A DNA stretch of 64,000 nt from Echinarachnius parma (taxonomy: Eukaryota > Echinodermata > Echinoidea > Clypeasteroida > Echinarachniidae). The notes beneath the pieces are model-generated. The model saw nothing but the letters and a program-made list of their open reading frames with translations, was not told the DNA's origin and searched no databases. Of the stretch, positions 45,100 through 58,453 are shown piece after piece (the first letter of the stretch is position 1; the number at the start of each line of letters is the position of its first letter). The position numbers and the translations under genes are program-made. Location of the stretch: contig JBAMJV010007172.1 of NCBI GenBank assembly GCA_037951105.1, positions 62,001-126,000 of the forward strand, given 5' to 3'.

Positions 45100-47260
45100 A
45101 TTTTTTCAAATGTCCCTTTAGTATGAAGATAATTATCATTGAAAATCATTATTTCAAAAGCGTTAGCTAACGGTTTTGATAAAAAGTACAATTGTCGTCG
45201 CTGAACACGTCCGGCCAGCTGCGCGCGTGGGAAATTTTCCCAACCCACTGAACTTTGAACCTAGCGTGCGCAAATTCCATGAATTCCGTACCGTCTTTAT
45301 ACACGTACACGGGTGCGGATATCGTCAAGATCAAACGGATGATTATTACTGCGAAAAATCTACAACAGACCATCAGTATTCGGTGATAAAATATGAACTC
45401 AATATTCGTTTTTTTCCCTAGGTAAACAGTGTTCGTTTTCTTTCAAACTTTCACAAATCTTTCAATTCTATTTTACAATGATATATATAGGATTGAAGTC
45501 TCAAATGTCAGTTTGTGCAATATCCGACACTTTACACGGATCACTTTAACAACAGTTTGAGGGTTTAGATCACATATCAAGTTTGTAGCCTCAGAATTTA
45601 AAGAATTGTATTCTGAAAGATTCTCTAGTAGCCGTCCCCTTTTTTTTAATTGCATGACCAATAAAACCAGTTTCTTGTTATTTGTATATGAAGAGTTAAT
45701 ATATATGCAAAAACCAATACAGCCGTGTTTTGTTTAGATATATTGTACACCATACAATACAAAATATTGCTTGTAACTGATACCTTACTGATTGTATATC
45801 AAGATGTAGTTTTGAAGATATGATTACAACTATCACATTTGATCCAATTTATCTCAAATTAGTAAAATGTCTTAACTGTTTTTGCATATATAAAAGCTTC
45901 ATATATATTATCCAATATAGACATTTAATTATTTAACCGTGGATGTGATCGCGTAGACCGCATACCAAAGATTTACCTTCCCCCTCTCCCCCCTCCACTT
46001 GGATCAGGGAAGCAGGCAATTTTACTCACACATAAGTCCGAGTCATCACAGTAATTTTATAAACCGGGCCCCGACGGACTTGTACTGGTCGGGCACCGGA
46101 AAAGTAAATTCCTGATGGGGAGGGTTAGGCACCGGTGTGACCGACCGAACAGACTCAGCCTTACTCACACAAACTCACACAAATAAAAGTCATTACACAC
46201 AAGTTTGTTCACATTTGTATCTCGTTCGAGAAGAGGAGACGGGTTCCCCCAACATTTATTTTCATTCAGACAATATAGATGAAACTTTTTTTATTCAGAA
46301 ATACACTTCCTTTTTTCTCCCTTTTTTTTTTTTTTTTTACTTCTGTAAACACTCAAATAAATATTGACAAAAATGTATTTTTTTTTCTTGCTTTAAAAAT
46401 ATTCAGCTGATTCTTCCACGTTCATTGGACCATTGTACACACCTCCAAAACAAAAGCAGATATCAAACAAACAAACCACCACAAATACTACCTTTTCCAC
46501 CAACAACAAAAACAGTGATAATCATTAAGTGCACACCAAAGCATAATCACATAAAACACCTGTATCAAACGACCTGTATTGTGTACACAAAATTATATCA
46601 ATACATAAATGTTGTAAAAGTATTACGCGGTGTCAGGTGTACACAAAATGATATAACATTAAATGCCTGGAACTCGCTCCATATAAAAGACCTATTGCGT
46701 ACACAAAATAATACAACAAAAACAAATCGTTTTAGACAGCCGTGTATGTGGATGCAAAAGGCATAAATTACATAAAATTCCTGGATCACACGGCGTGTAT
46801 GTAACAATATTGTGTACACAAAATTATAACAATGTCACGGGCAGTGAAAAGACCCAATGTCACCCAAAAATCATATACATATATAATGACATGATAAACA
46901 GCCTGTAAGACTCTATTACACTCAGAGTATTCAACAATTGTGTTCACAAAAGCAATATCTGGACCACAATTAAAACATCATGTCCTGTCAAATGTGTAAC
47001 CTATGCAAAGCATATAACATATGAAGTATTATGTATATATGTCATGTATGTGGCTGCACCATATGAAACTACATTTTAATAGTGAAAATATTATATTTTC
47101 TATAGGGGAACAATGATATATTCCTAGAGAAATTTAAAAAGACATGGACGATGTTTAAATGCAGTGCACGTACATGTAGTTGTAGTTTGTTCAGCATTAG
47201 TATCTACATTTAGAGCAAGAATAAAATAAACAAAAAGTGAGAAAAGTGTACTTCTAGCAT
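45100..47260. other. Gene-free stretch
   Basis: A GC-richer patch at about 45190-45330 has short open frames on both strands but no domain. 46300-46400 is T-rich; 46400-46830 repeats a loose 'gtacacaaaattataacaa' pattern. No gene supported. Confidence 0.4.
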
Positions 47261-47309
47261 CATGTCACATATTCTGATCAAATCAATGAAACAAACTGTA
47301 GTGGCAATA

Positions 47310-47814
47310 TCAGAGAAAGATGGACAACACATACTAACTCAGTTCTACTTGTGTTGGTATTGTTGTTTTACATCAGAGAAAGATGGACAACACATACTAA
47401 CTCAGTTCTACTTGTGTTGGTATTGTTGTTTTACATCAGAGAAAGATGGACAACACATACTAACTCAGTTCTACTTGTGTTGGTATTGTTGTTTTACATC
47501 AGAGAAAGATGGACAACACATACTAACTCAGTTCTACTTGTGTTGGTATTGTTGTTTTACATCAGAGAAAGATGGACAACACATACTAACTCAGTTCTAC
47601 TTGTGTTGGTATTGTTGTTTTACATCAGAGAAAGATGGACAACACATACTAACTCAGTTCTACTTGTGTTGGTATTGTTGTTTTACATCAGAGAAAGATG
47701 GACAACACATACTAACTCAGTTCTACTTGTGTTGGTATTGTTGTTTTACATCAGAGAAAGATGGACAACACATACTAACTCAGTTCTACTTGTGTTGGTA
47801 TTGTTGTTTTACAC
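47310..47814. repeat. Perfect 8 x 63-bp tandem repeat
   Basis: Eight essentially identical units starting cagagaaagatggacaacac. As 63 is a multiple of three, two plus-strand frames stay open (188 and 173 codons; unit SEKDGQHILTQFYLCWYCCF plus T). No splice sites, signal peptide or known domain support coding; the unit has many TG/TT-rich codons. Confidence 0.95.
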
Positions 47815-47883
47815 AAGATCAAACATAACCAAGATACATGGTGGGCAACAAGCATTGTGTATCATACATTAATGTAATATAAC

Positions 47884-48356
47884 ATGTCCCAAAATTAATT
47901 ACAACGGGACTTTCTGCAACGATAACTTTAAAGGGCATCAAGCGTGGGGATGCTACATAGCGGGTCGCCATTTTGAACTGGGTTAGTTTGCGCGCACCGC
48001 ATGACACTTAGCTAACGTGCATTACGCACCGTGCGCAACGCGTATGCAAGATGGCGCCGCGCATCTCATTTGACGAATCTGAACTACCTTTAAAATAGTA
48101 GATCAATCAGAATGATATTTCAGGGTATGAAACTATAACTTATTACCTACATCTTGCAGAAAACCCTATTCGATTTGCTTCAGTGGTCATGGAGAATGAG
48201 GATCTTTTGTCAATCATGTCATGTGTCCATTTTCGTTCATAAGCAAGATGTAGGTAATAAGTTATAGTTTCATACCCTGAAATATCATTCTGATTGATAT
48301 ACTATCTTTAAAGTTATCGTTGCAGAAAGTCCCGTTGTAATTAATTTTGGGACATG
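47884..48356. mobile_element. Foldback element with 45-bp ends
   Basis: gtcccaaaattaattacaac, gggactttctgcaacgataa and ctttaaa on the left return in reverse as ttaaagttatcgttgcagaa and agtcccgttgtaattaattt at the right. A second nested inverted pair (atcagaatgatatttcaggg, tatgaaactataacttatta) occupies 48101-48300. A GC-rich block at 47930-48060 (gcgcgcaccgcatg) lies between the left arms. Confidence 0.87.
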
Positions 48357-48910
48357 TTGGACATGTTGTAGATGCAATAAATCCTCATGTTGTGCCAGGG
48401 AGGCATTGACATTCTCAGTTCTGTGTCAGTATTTCTTGTCAAATAGTGGATAACATTGAAAATAAATGAAAACTTGACATTAATCATAATTAAGTACACA
48501 TTATTGTGAACAAATGATCATGGAAAAAAACAAAGGAATGCTGATTGGGATGGTACAGCTAGACACATTATCGATAGAAACACAGACATTTTCATTTATG
48601 TCCCATTTTCCCCATGATTGTTGCATATGACATAATATTCTTTCATAAACAAGATTTGTTTCTTTAGCACAAGAACATTGTCAAAATGTATGCATGATTC
48701 ACAATTCATACAGAGTTTTTATCAAGTAAACCATGATCATTGTTTGACACCTTTTATCAAATAAACCATGATCAATGTTTGACACCTTGGGCCATATATA
48801 TTCATAAAAAAGCACTAGCCCCGTTCCATTCTAAGCCTATTCTAGATGAACAAGAAATTATTTAGGTTGCAAACTAGGATTAGTTTTATAGTAGGTACTA
48901 AAAACTAAAA

Positions 48911-49005
48911 ACTAAAAACCGAGCATGGTGGCTTAGTGGTTAAAGTGTCCGCTTCATGCACAGGAGGTCCCGGGTTCGAACCCAGACCGGGTCATACCAA
49001 AGACT
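48911..49005 (+). mobile_element. tRNA-derived SINE head, different family
   Basis: gcatggtggcttagtggtta (A-box-like) and cgggttcgaacccagaccgg (B-box) 35 bases apart; the sequence then breaks into a TTAA MITE at 49006. The aatggtaccttctgcc beyond the MITE may be the continuation. Confidence 0.7.
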
Positions 49006-49389
49006 TTAAAGGGACTTAGTAACATTGTCCAATTCCTCAAAATCCAATTGGAATTCTAGTGGTTTTCTTATACCTTGTTGTGTTTGTATTAACAAAAAAG
49101 CATGGGACATGTTTTGGTTTTTCGAATTTCCCTTTCGCTAAAAAGATATCTATGATTGAAGTGTTCAGATGTTAAATTATCCACTGGATCGTCGAAACCG
49201 TGTACAAAGTCAGTGCAATGAGTTAGTGAACATCACTTTACATTTTTGCTCATTACTCGGCCATATAACGTCCATTAACTTGAAATGTTCACACAACACC
49301 CAGTGGACATATCAGATAACAACAATATACATTGTATCAACCACTAATCACTTTTTGCACATGTCAACAAAGTTACTAGATCCCTTTAA
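49006..49389 (-). mobile_element. TTAA MITE family A copy inserted in a SINE
   Basis: Complete inverted-orientation copy with TTAA on both flanks. The flanking DNA reads as tRNA-derived SINE on the left (48911-49005), so the MITE appears to have landed in or just after it. Confidence 0.85.
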
Positions 49390-51490
49390 AAATGGTACCT
49401 TCTGCCTTCTGGCCAGGTGCTCGGCAGTTATAGAATGGAGAAGGTAGAGTTAATCACACGAGTTACCAGAGCACTGGCCCCCTTCTGTAGCTTTCGCTAC
49501 ATTTAGTAGATGTGTGGCCTAGGGCTAATGAATCAGAGATAGGCGCCGCTTTATGTGCCAAAATTGGCACGGGAAGGACTTGTAACTTTGAACTAACTAA
49601 ATGCTGACCCAGATAAGCAAAGTTAGAAGCTAAGAAAACCTTGTGTTGCTTACTTAGCCCAAGCACCTAAACTAGATTTAAGAGGATGGAACCAAGCTAA
49701 TGCGGTTTTATGAATTATGTGCTAAGGTGTCTCTAAAAAATGTATTCATGATAACAAGGGCCAATAATAATTACCGTAATGTTTTAAACTTTTAAACTTA
49801 AAACCTTCGTCAATGGTGTGACCCAACTTTACCTTTGTGACTTAGCGATCAACATTTGTTTTGGGATCAAAAATTAAAATGTTAATTATTATGAGATGCC
49901 AATAAAGATGAACTTCATGCTGAGGGCCCATATTCATATAACACCAATATACTCAATTAAATTAAATTGCTTAAACATTAATGGTGGAACATGTAAATTA
50001 CCTTTGCTTTAAATAAAATTTTTAAAAATCAAACTAGATCACAAGGTGAAATAACGGCTCCGCAAGAATGGAGCATGCAAATATCAATGTTTGCTTTTTT
50101 AACATGCCAACAATGTTACATTTTACAGTTACAATGAGTTAGTTTTAGGTTTTGTGCAACTCTTGTGATGCATAAATTTGTGCGAGTAGATTATACCAGT
50201 AGAACCAGATACTCAAATGCAATTTGCATCTGGGGGGGGGGGGGGGTTCAGTTACACCATAAATACATGTCAGCTCTTGTTGTGTTTTTATTTGAGGATG
50301 CCACTGTCTAATATAGAATATTAAAAGCCTTTCAATGATACTCTGCTCATTGCATATCAAGGTACATTTTTGAAGTCATGATTAATAGTATCACACATTT
50401 ATCATTATTTATTTAACATTTCAGCAGCTTCAATCCAAACCTCTCAACAACAAAATGGAGATACTGCGTTTTGTAACCAAACTCAAGATGTTGATCTTGC
50501 TTCAATACCATCCGTGCACAGACTTTAACAAAACTTGAGTTGAGATATTCAACATATACCTAATACAGGCCAAAATGCTCACAAGAATCTTATATTCAAC
50601 CCTAGGTCGTTTGAGTATATTAGTACAGTAGTCTCTGCTTAATTGGGTAGGTATTACAAGGCATATTCTAACTCTTTAAACGGGTGTACATTACAAGTGG
50701 TGACAATTTCCTTACAAAACATTATAAATGTTTGGTCAAATCCTCCCACTTTACCAGGTGAACCCCTTTAAATGGTCCCGTATTGAAATGGAGACCACTA
50801 TATTTCCAAATTTAGTCCAAATGTTATATTTATTTCAGACTACTCTAAAATAAAATCCAGAGACAGTCCATAAACTAATGAAAATTGTTTCCAAATCATG
50901 ACAACATTTAACCCTGGGTTAGATTGAACCCAATGATGAGAATTGTGCAGAGTGGTATTGGTAGCCAGTTACATTGATAACACAACACACAGCAGGCAAC
51001 AAAACATAAAACAAATCATTACCAGTGTGAAACAAGTGGAAATATCACATTCAAAACAAATAGGACTCATTCAAAAGCAGGAAATAATGTCAACTTCCCA
51101 TTCATTTCAAGGAGTAAAATAATTTGATAAATACTTTTGATAAAGTCTTTTTTCTTTTAAACAACATTCTAATGATAAAATAGGAAATACATATAACTTA
51201 CAATACAGAAAAAAACATGATAAAATAAGGGATTCTAATATTTCAAATCAGACAATAAAATAAATTGCATTTCAGAGTAAAAATAAGGGTGGTCAAACCC
51301 TTTAGGTCACCTCAATAAAACAAAACTTTCATTTAAAATTAAAAACTTGGATTATACGCAGTCACTGATAAATTAGTTTGTGAACTATTTGAGCAGTAAA
51401 CGTGGGGGCTGATTATTGGTGCAGCATTGTATGCCATATATATTTGTTATTGATATGTGCTGTTTGAATGGAATAAAGATGGCATAATAA
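49390..51490. other. Gene-free stretch
   Basis: AT-rich; a G run at 50233-50248. No coding or element signal that I can name. Confidence 0.45.
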
Positions 51491-51496
51491 CATATG

Positions 51497-51872
51497 CAGA
51501 GATGCCAACCTTCACAAACCAGAAAAAGTATTCTGAGAGGTAAAAACAAAAAAACAGTATTTTTAACCCAAAAAAAGTATTTTCAGGGCAGCCAATGAAT
51601 GAGGTAAAAAATCATATTTTTTCGCGATGCGCAAAAATACTCTTTAAGTTTGCATCAATATAAAAGTTGATTCAGTCGATCATACAGCGTTTTTATGAGT
51701 TTGTTTTGTTTATTTGTGATATATTTCAAATACATAACTATCTTTTTGCCATTTTCGACAGTAACTCTATGGTGGGGAGAAAAAAAATTAACAATTTATA
51801 GAAAACGTACTGTCGTATTTACATTAAAAAAACGTACTAAATACGGCAAAAACGTACTACTTGGCATCTCTG
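51497..51872. mobile_element. MITE family G, copy 1 with 6-bp target duplication
   Basis: Ends cagagatgccaaccttcaca and tacttggcatctctg are inverted; CATATG flanks both sides. Internal acggcaaaaacgtactac. Confidence 0.85.
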
Positions 51873-53869
51873 CATATGCCTCAGTACTCTAATGACAACA
51901 TTCATTTTGTAACAATCTGTTTTCTGTACATTCAAGGAACAGTTGTGTTGTGATCTTAGGACTAAATGATAAAGATTTGTTTAGAGCACATATTGGGCAT
52001 AACATTGAAATGCTTTATTTACGAGCGCTAAAAACAATAACAGCATTCAGTTTGTAACAATCTGTTTTCTTTATTACAAGATTAAAGCTTTTACCAACCT
52101 TATTTAAAAGCTGGCAAGCTTTCGTCCCCTCCTGGACTTTATCAAGCCAAGTGGCTACACCAACCAATCAAAGTGTTTTTGCATTTATCTTGTTTTCTGT
52201 TAAAATACACTTAACGAACAATTGTGTTATGATCTTAGCACTAAAATATGTTTGGTATCCAAAGTCCAGTGGTCGAGTGGCAGCTGAATTAATATCACTA
52301 GACAAGAGAGAGTTTCACCAAACTTTTAAAATTAAGACATTTCAGGGCAAGTGACATGATGATGGAGGTACTTATAAATTATTATATACATTCACATGTA
52401 TATGTGATATCACTATATTAAATTAGATTGCCCGTCAAATTTTAAGATCTATATAACATTATACGGATTCCTGTATTCTAAATAAATTTCACCCTTTTTC
52501 ACCCCTTCTGACAAATTGTTCTTTGGGAATTGTTGACACATTCCCTAAAACCAACAACAAAAACTGTTCCTTTAATGTCAAAATAGAGATTGGATACATT
52601 TGAAGGTTGCTCCGGCAACTCTAAAGGGGTTCCTGTGGTCTCACTTCAGTCAATGGAGTATAAAACACAGTTATAACCATTCTCAAACCCCCTATTTGTG
52701 GCGTTTCAAGAACATTTTCAGAACATTATACCCCCTTTTCTACCCCAAAACAGGTACAATTAGGCAATTCATAAAATTACCCCATTTTTTTTGCATTTTG
52801 TGTACAAGTTCACTAAAAATACCCATATTTTAAAGTACGCAGGCAAAATATCTACTGTTTTTCACATTTCATGAACACCGTCAGAAAAATTTGCCCCTTC
52901 TTCAGCATACATTTGACCCTTCTTCAGCGTACATTTTATGTTCATGAAGACATGAGAAAATAACCCTTTTGGGGAGCGAGACTGAACGACCATGCGTTCA
53001 CACGGCCCATGTGAAGTGAGACCAGAGGAATACATACAACAAAGGCAAACAGCATTTTTCTTTTACCCCCTAAAATTATATTTGGTCTGAAGGTGGCTTT
53101 TTTAAATTATGGTATTAAAGCAGGACTAGAAATTAGCACTGGCCCAGGGCCATCAATAGTGAGCTTCGGGACACCAACATTGAATTCACTTGAAATTGTA
53201 CATGCCCACATGACCAACCAAATGTAGCAGAATGTTCAATATTTGTCTTTGTTTGGGGCACCTAAATCCTGTTTCAGGCCACAAAACAACTCCATAGCCC
53301 TGAGTCAATATTTATCAAAACAAATAGCTGCAAGTTTGTCGCTACATGGCACCTACCAAAAATAAATAAATAGCAGTCACAATTATCGAGGAAGAACTCT
53401 TTAAAAACAAAATGGAAAACAAAACTTGTTAATACCAGACCAATCTTCACGCAAGCATTTTATTTCTACTCTCGAACCTCATCTCTTTTTTGTCAATTTC
53501 TTCCGCTAAAAAAACTTCTCATTAATGGAATTAAATACTTTGTATAGCATAAATAGGACAATTAGTCCAAAACTTGTTTGCAATTTACAGAACACTTTCA
53601 TGCTTTATAAGAAATTGTGCAATTCGATTCTATGCATAAATATATATTTATATATTTATAAGTATTTACTAAAACATTTTTTGTCAAGGTGTTCATTGAT
53701 TAATTAATCATATTTACACAAAATATATATATATTTATATATGTAACCAAGAATCATCAAACACGATTTACTCAATAAAAAGAAAACATAATATGGCCAT
53801 GTCATAATACTTGATTGATGTTGTAGATTGGGGGTCTAAAATCGGCTCCCAACATATATATAGTTTGGT
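51873..53869. other. Gene-free stretch
   Basis: AT-rich, short open frames only. 52600-53010 contains several ttcaccccttctgac/cccttcttcagc-like phrases but no definable repeat. Confidence 0.4.
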
Positions 53870-54120
53870 TTAGGCCACTACAGGCCCAGATATGTGTAGT
53901 TCAGTTTGGGCCATTTAGGCCAACGTATATGTAGTTCAGTTCAGGCCATTAAAGGCAAACATATACGTAGTTTCAGTTTAGGCCACTCGAGGCCGACATA
54001 TATATAGTTTAATAGGCCACTTGAGACCAAGATAGGTATATGTAGTTCAGTTTGTGCCCCTCAAGGCCAACATATATATATATATATAGTTTGGTTTAGG
54101 CCACTCAAGGCTAAGTCACT
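53870..54120. repeat. Degenerate 'tagttcagtttaggcca' tandem repeat
   Basis: About seven irregular units of 35-45 bases with tatatgtagttcagtt and ggccactcaaggccaacata. Confidence 0.75.
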
Positions 54121-54704
54121 GAAGCCAGAAATATAGGCTACATAATACAATTCTTCCAAGTTTATAGTATACAACGTATACAAACAATTGTGGTAAAAAC
54201 TAAATGCATATCAACATACACAACTTTGTGGCATTGCGCAATGTACACGATTACGGTAGATGTAGTATGTACATGTGTACGTACAATACTTGTTCAGGAT
54301 TTCATAATGCAATGTATACAGCCAATATATAATGAGTCAATAGAGGGCCAAAATGTTTGATCCTAGCAGAATCTTCTTCAGAGGCAAACTCATGTCTACT
54401 ATATAATTGTACAATGTCCTCAAAGCCTTAGAAATGCTTGCAATATGTATACAGACATGTCAGTGCATGTTATTTTGCATGCACACTGCAAAGTATTGTG
54501 CAGTGTTAAACAATTATGGCTTCTATGCAACATGTATAAGCAAAGTATCTTACACATTAATACAAACAGGCATTTACACAATAGACCCATGTCATGTTGC
54601 ACACAGGTACAACATTTCCCACATCTATGCACTGTATAAATGCATGTAATTGTACGTAGTGTTTACAAGTAGATGTTCCAAGTCATAAGCAACTATGAAT
54701 ACAT

Positions 54705-55097
54705 CAGAGATGCCAACCTTCACAAACCAAAAAAAGTATTCTGAGAGGTAAAAAACAGTATTTTGAACCAAAAAAAAGTATTTTTAGAGCTGCCAACCTT
54801 TAGAGGCAAAAAAAAAAGTTTTTCGCAAAGCCAATTCGCGCAGCAAAAATACCCTTTACGCACGCGTTAATAGTTAATCAAGGTTCAACGTAAATTTTGT
54901 TGCCATTTTCCGATCGTTTCTATAGGGAGTACAACATTTTTTTTTTTAATAACAAAATTTAAAAAAAAAACTAAAAATAAAAAAAAACATTTTTGTTTTC
55001 TTCAAGAAAACATATTTTATTAGGAGAAAACGTGCTGCCGTATTTTGCGTGAAAAAACGTAACAAATACGGCAAAAACGGAATGGTTGGCATCTCTG
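54705..55097. mobile_element. MITE family G, copy 2 with 6-bp target duplication
   Basis: Ends cagagatgccaaccttcaca and aatggttggcatctctg; ATACAT on both flanks. The two copies thus agree on a 6-bp duplication. Confidence 0.87.
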
Positions 55098-55287
55098 ATA
55101 CATGTATCCTATGTTGTGGCAACTGTTTAATACACATGCCATGTTGCAGGCATTGTACGCAATAACATATAAATGCATGGCCAACATCTTGGATCCTAGG
55201 ATGTACATGTATATACGCACATGCCGTTTACATGCACATGTACATGAACATGTACAACATGTGATGCATTTACTCCATGTATACATT

Positions 55288-56080
55288 TAAAGGGAAACCA
55301 CATGATGGCACTTTTGTTTAATGTTACTGACAATTGCATAATTCCTGTCACTTCTCGTCTTATCACTAATAATAACAAATAATCCATGTTTTTGAGACCG
55401 CTATCATCTGTTTTGACTGACCACTAGAGGCTGCCATTTATTTTAATGGTATCGCATGAATCATCTAATCATGCGCCAACAAAAGCTTACTGACATAGCA
55501 TCAGACTCAACGACAGCGGTTACGTAACCCACTTTTGTTAGTGAACGAGCAGATGTTTCATGCGGTACCGTTGAAAAACATGGCAACCTCCAGTGGTCAG
55601 TCAAAACAGCTAGATGATCTCAAAGATCTCAAAAACGTTGAATCCCATTATTAGTGATATCCAAGATGACATATGATTGGTAGAGCGCGCGCTTTCCAAT
55701 CATGAGATCCCGAGTTCGAACCCTGCCCACGGCGTTTGTCCTTCAGCAAGACAATTTATCCACTATTGCTGCTCTCTACCCAGGTGTATAAATGGGGACC
55801 GGTAGGAGGTGAAAGCCTTTATGTGAACGATCTTCTTGAGCCCACTGAGCGCTTGGAAGGAATACTCCCCAGGGAGTGGAGATGGTACACACAATGTGTG
55901 CTGGTTTGCATTGTATCCTATGACCGGGGTAATAATATAATTGTAAAGCGCTTAGAGATGATTATCAATCGTGATAGGCGCTATATAAATAGTTTATTAT
56001 TATTATTATTATATATGACAGGAATTATGCAATTATCAGTACCAGTAAGCAAAAATGGCATAATGGCTTCTTTGTGCGTT
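55288..56080. mobile_element. Large foldback element interrupted by a SINE
   Basis: tttttgagaccgctatcatc and ctgttttgactgaccactag pair with ctccagtggtcagtcaaaac and agatctcaaaaacg. The outermost part ttactgacaattgcataatt with cctgtca pairs with tatgacaggaattatgcaat at 56016, which lies on the far side of the SINE at 55676-56012. Confidence 0.75.
55676..56012 (+). mobile_element. Full-length tRNA-derived SINE
   Basis: A tRNA-like head ttggtagagcgcgcgctttc with B-box gagttcgaaccctgc, a body with ccccagggagtggagatggt, and a 3' tail aaagcgcttagagatg, gcgctatataaatag and a TTATTA run. The tail matches the LINE 3' ends at 22160 and 22970. Confidence 0.88.
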
Positions 56081-57528
56081 GTGCATAGAAAATACACTGA
56101 TACTTGTATTATGTGCTTAATAAATAATGTATCATTATTCTTATCACCATACATCAATGTTATGATAGATGTTGCAATATATAGGCTTGTTTTCTGCATT
56201 TATGCAATGTACACACAAGCAAGCCATGTCAACAAACAGGAAGCCTACACACCTGTAATGTCAAATACATGTGAATAATGCACAATACTGTAGGCATATG
56301 TAAGTGATTCAAAGCCTGTTAGTCTATAGCTAGTTTTTAACAACTTGAACTAAACCCACTTGGTAGTTTGCACATAGTTGTACGAGTGGAATCTGAGCGC
56401 TACCAGTCGCAGAGTCACACGACCAATACATTATGGCAACGTCGTGTAGTGTGTGGCGGGCTAAAAGATGCAGCACTGATATAGGTTCAGCCCAAATAAT
56501 TGTACGACCTCCAAGACACCAAATTACTGAAACATGATTTTTAAATCCCTCCTCAGATGCTGACTTAACAAGATGAATGTTAATCCAATAAATGACCCTA
56601 TTGTAGACTTTGATAGGAGCCTATAACATGCTAGATTTGCTATCAAACATTCTTCCAAAAATTTAGCACAACTTTATGTTTCAGTGTTAATCCATTGCAT
56701 ACAATTGTCTCTTTTTTTATATCAAGCACAAATTCTCAACAAAGTTCAAACTGCCATAACCTTTTTGTTGCTCTAACTTTTTGCTCCGGTTTTTGCTCAC
56801 AATTCCTTTCATCTACATTCTTTCAAAGCAACAACCAATCTTTAGTGTGGACTTCCACTTCTCAAATGGGAATTCCTTGTCAGATTGTATTATTGTCTAA
56901 CATACTGTGACGATTAATCAGGGTCTAACAAGAAACAAGAAAGTTTATTTGAACATGTAGAAATTAGCAATCCTTTTGAAAATTGCCGATCGTAACATCA
57001 TTCACAAGCAACTCGCCAAAGGTTTTGAACATGAAATTTCTGTTATTTTTTTGTATCTGAGTTGCCAGATATTGTTTTCTTTCGCTTGTTTTTAAAAAAC
57101 AATATGATAGAATGCCAAAGGTCCAAATATGAAGGCATGTTCAAGCTCATAAAAATTGCTTTGTAATAAAGACAATTTACTTGTGTAAATAATTCATGCA
57201 CAAATCATAATGGCAGCAGCCTGATATGACATCACGATCGGTGGCAATTACCAACAATACTCAACAAAGTTCAAACTGTCATCATTCCTTTGTTGGTATA
57301 CCATTTTTGCTCAGATTTTCACTCATGATTCCCTCATTTGCCTTCTTTCCAAGCAAACATCACATTCCTAGGGTGGAATTCCCCTTTAAGGTAGGAGGCT
57401 TGTTTAATTCATGTGTACGAGTGTTTATTCTCCCTAACTAACTCCATGCAAATTGGCAATGCTGGGTACTTTGATCGCTTGTCAAAGGAACCGCTGGACT
57501 CCTAGGCTTCCAATGCAGTGGAGCGAGC
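56081..57528. other. Gene-free stretch
   Basis: Two loosely related segments (56695-56910 and 57226-57390) share caacaaagttcaaactg, ctttttgttgct/cctttgttggta and tccctcatttgccttctttc-type text, suggesting a diverged repeat. No gene supported. Confidence 0.4.
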
Positions 57529-57682
57529 GGCATTCTCTACCAACACGTGCCCACGATTTGGCATGCATGACTAAAAGAACCGATGCTCTTTACAATTTGC
57601 ATAGAACATCGGTTCTTTTAGTCATGCATGCCAAGTCTGGGCACGCTTTGGTAGTCATTGGCACGTGTTGGTAGAGAATGCC
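57529..57682. mobile_element. Foldback MITE family H, copy 2
   Basis: ggcattctctaccaacacgt is inverted as cacgtgttggtagagaatgc; the central gactaaaagaaccgatgctc pairs with agaacatcggttctttta. Long hairpin. Confidence 0.87.
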
Positions 57683-57911
57683 GAGTGAGCTTTGTGGATG
57701 TTGTATGACAAGATTGGTGTAGCGTGCGCTTTCCAATCATGAATCATGAAACTTTGCAACAATTTAAAAGACATGACAACCAGGCACAGGGCCAGTTGTG
57801 GTATCACATGACTTGTAGTTGTGGTGTCACATGACTCATCATGTGACCACTACAGAGGTCTTACAACTGGCAGTATGGGGTGCTACTCATTGTGACTAGA
57901 TGAAGCAACTA

Positions 57912-58340
57912 ATGTCCCAGTCACACCTACTCATAAAGCCTACCCATAAGAGCCACGTATTGACATCTTTGTGGAATACAATAAAACGAGGATATTCGGT
58001 GGCAATTTGGGAACTAAGCCATGGCAATACATGAAGAGATGTGACAATACGTACTCGGTTTTCATGCCACTTTCGGGAAGAAAGCTCTGCCTTCCCGTAA
58101 GTGGCACAAAAACACAGTTCTGCCATGTTTTGCCACTGAATAGCCACGTATAGCCTTGGAATAGCCAAAAAATTGCCACGGAATAGTCCAGTTTCATTGC
58201 ATTCCACAACACGGGAAGGCCTTACGGGTAGGTGTGACTAGGACATAAGAGTGATCATATGATGAGTGACTGAAGAAGGCTCTTACGGGAAGGCCTTACG
58301 GGTAGGTGTGACTAGGACGTAAGAGTGATCATATGATGAG
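57912..58340. mobile_element. Foldback element with GTCACACCTAC ends and a partial tandem copy
   Basis: cccagtcacacctactcata on the left and gggtaggtgtgactaggaca on the right are inverted (to about 58245). Then aggccttacgggtaggtgtg with actaggac and a tgatcatatgatgagtgact tail is repeated once more to 58340. Confidence 0.75.
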
Positions 58341-58453
58341 TGACTGGAGAATTCATGCAAGAGAATGCAAATCTTGCCATTGCTGAATTGCTAGAATGTT
58401 GCATCAAATAATTACAAAAGGTATTTGCAATTAACTTCTGTTCAATGCCGATG

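Noticed and set aside
46140-46370. Short open frame beginning MTDRTDSALLTQTH
   Set aside because: Runs into a T homopolymer and has no homology or splice context.
47262-47872. A 188-codon and a 173-codon open frame as a repetitive protein gene
   Set aside because: The frames are open only because the 63-bp repeat is a multiple of three and lacks stops; two frames at once are open and neither has a plausible start context, domain or splice signals.
48911-48990. A functional tRNA gene on the plus strand
   Set aside because: A- and B-boxes are present but the sequence lacks a clean acceptor stem, and the setting is typical of a SINE.
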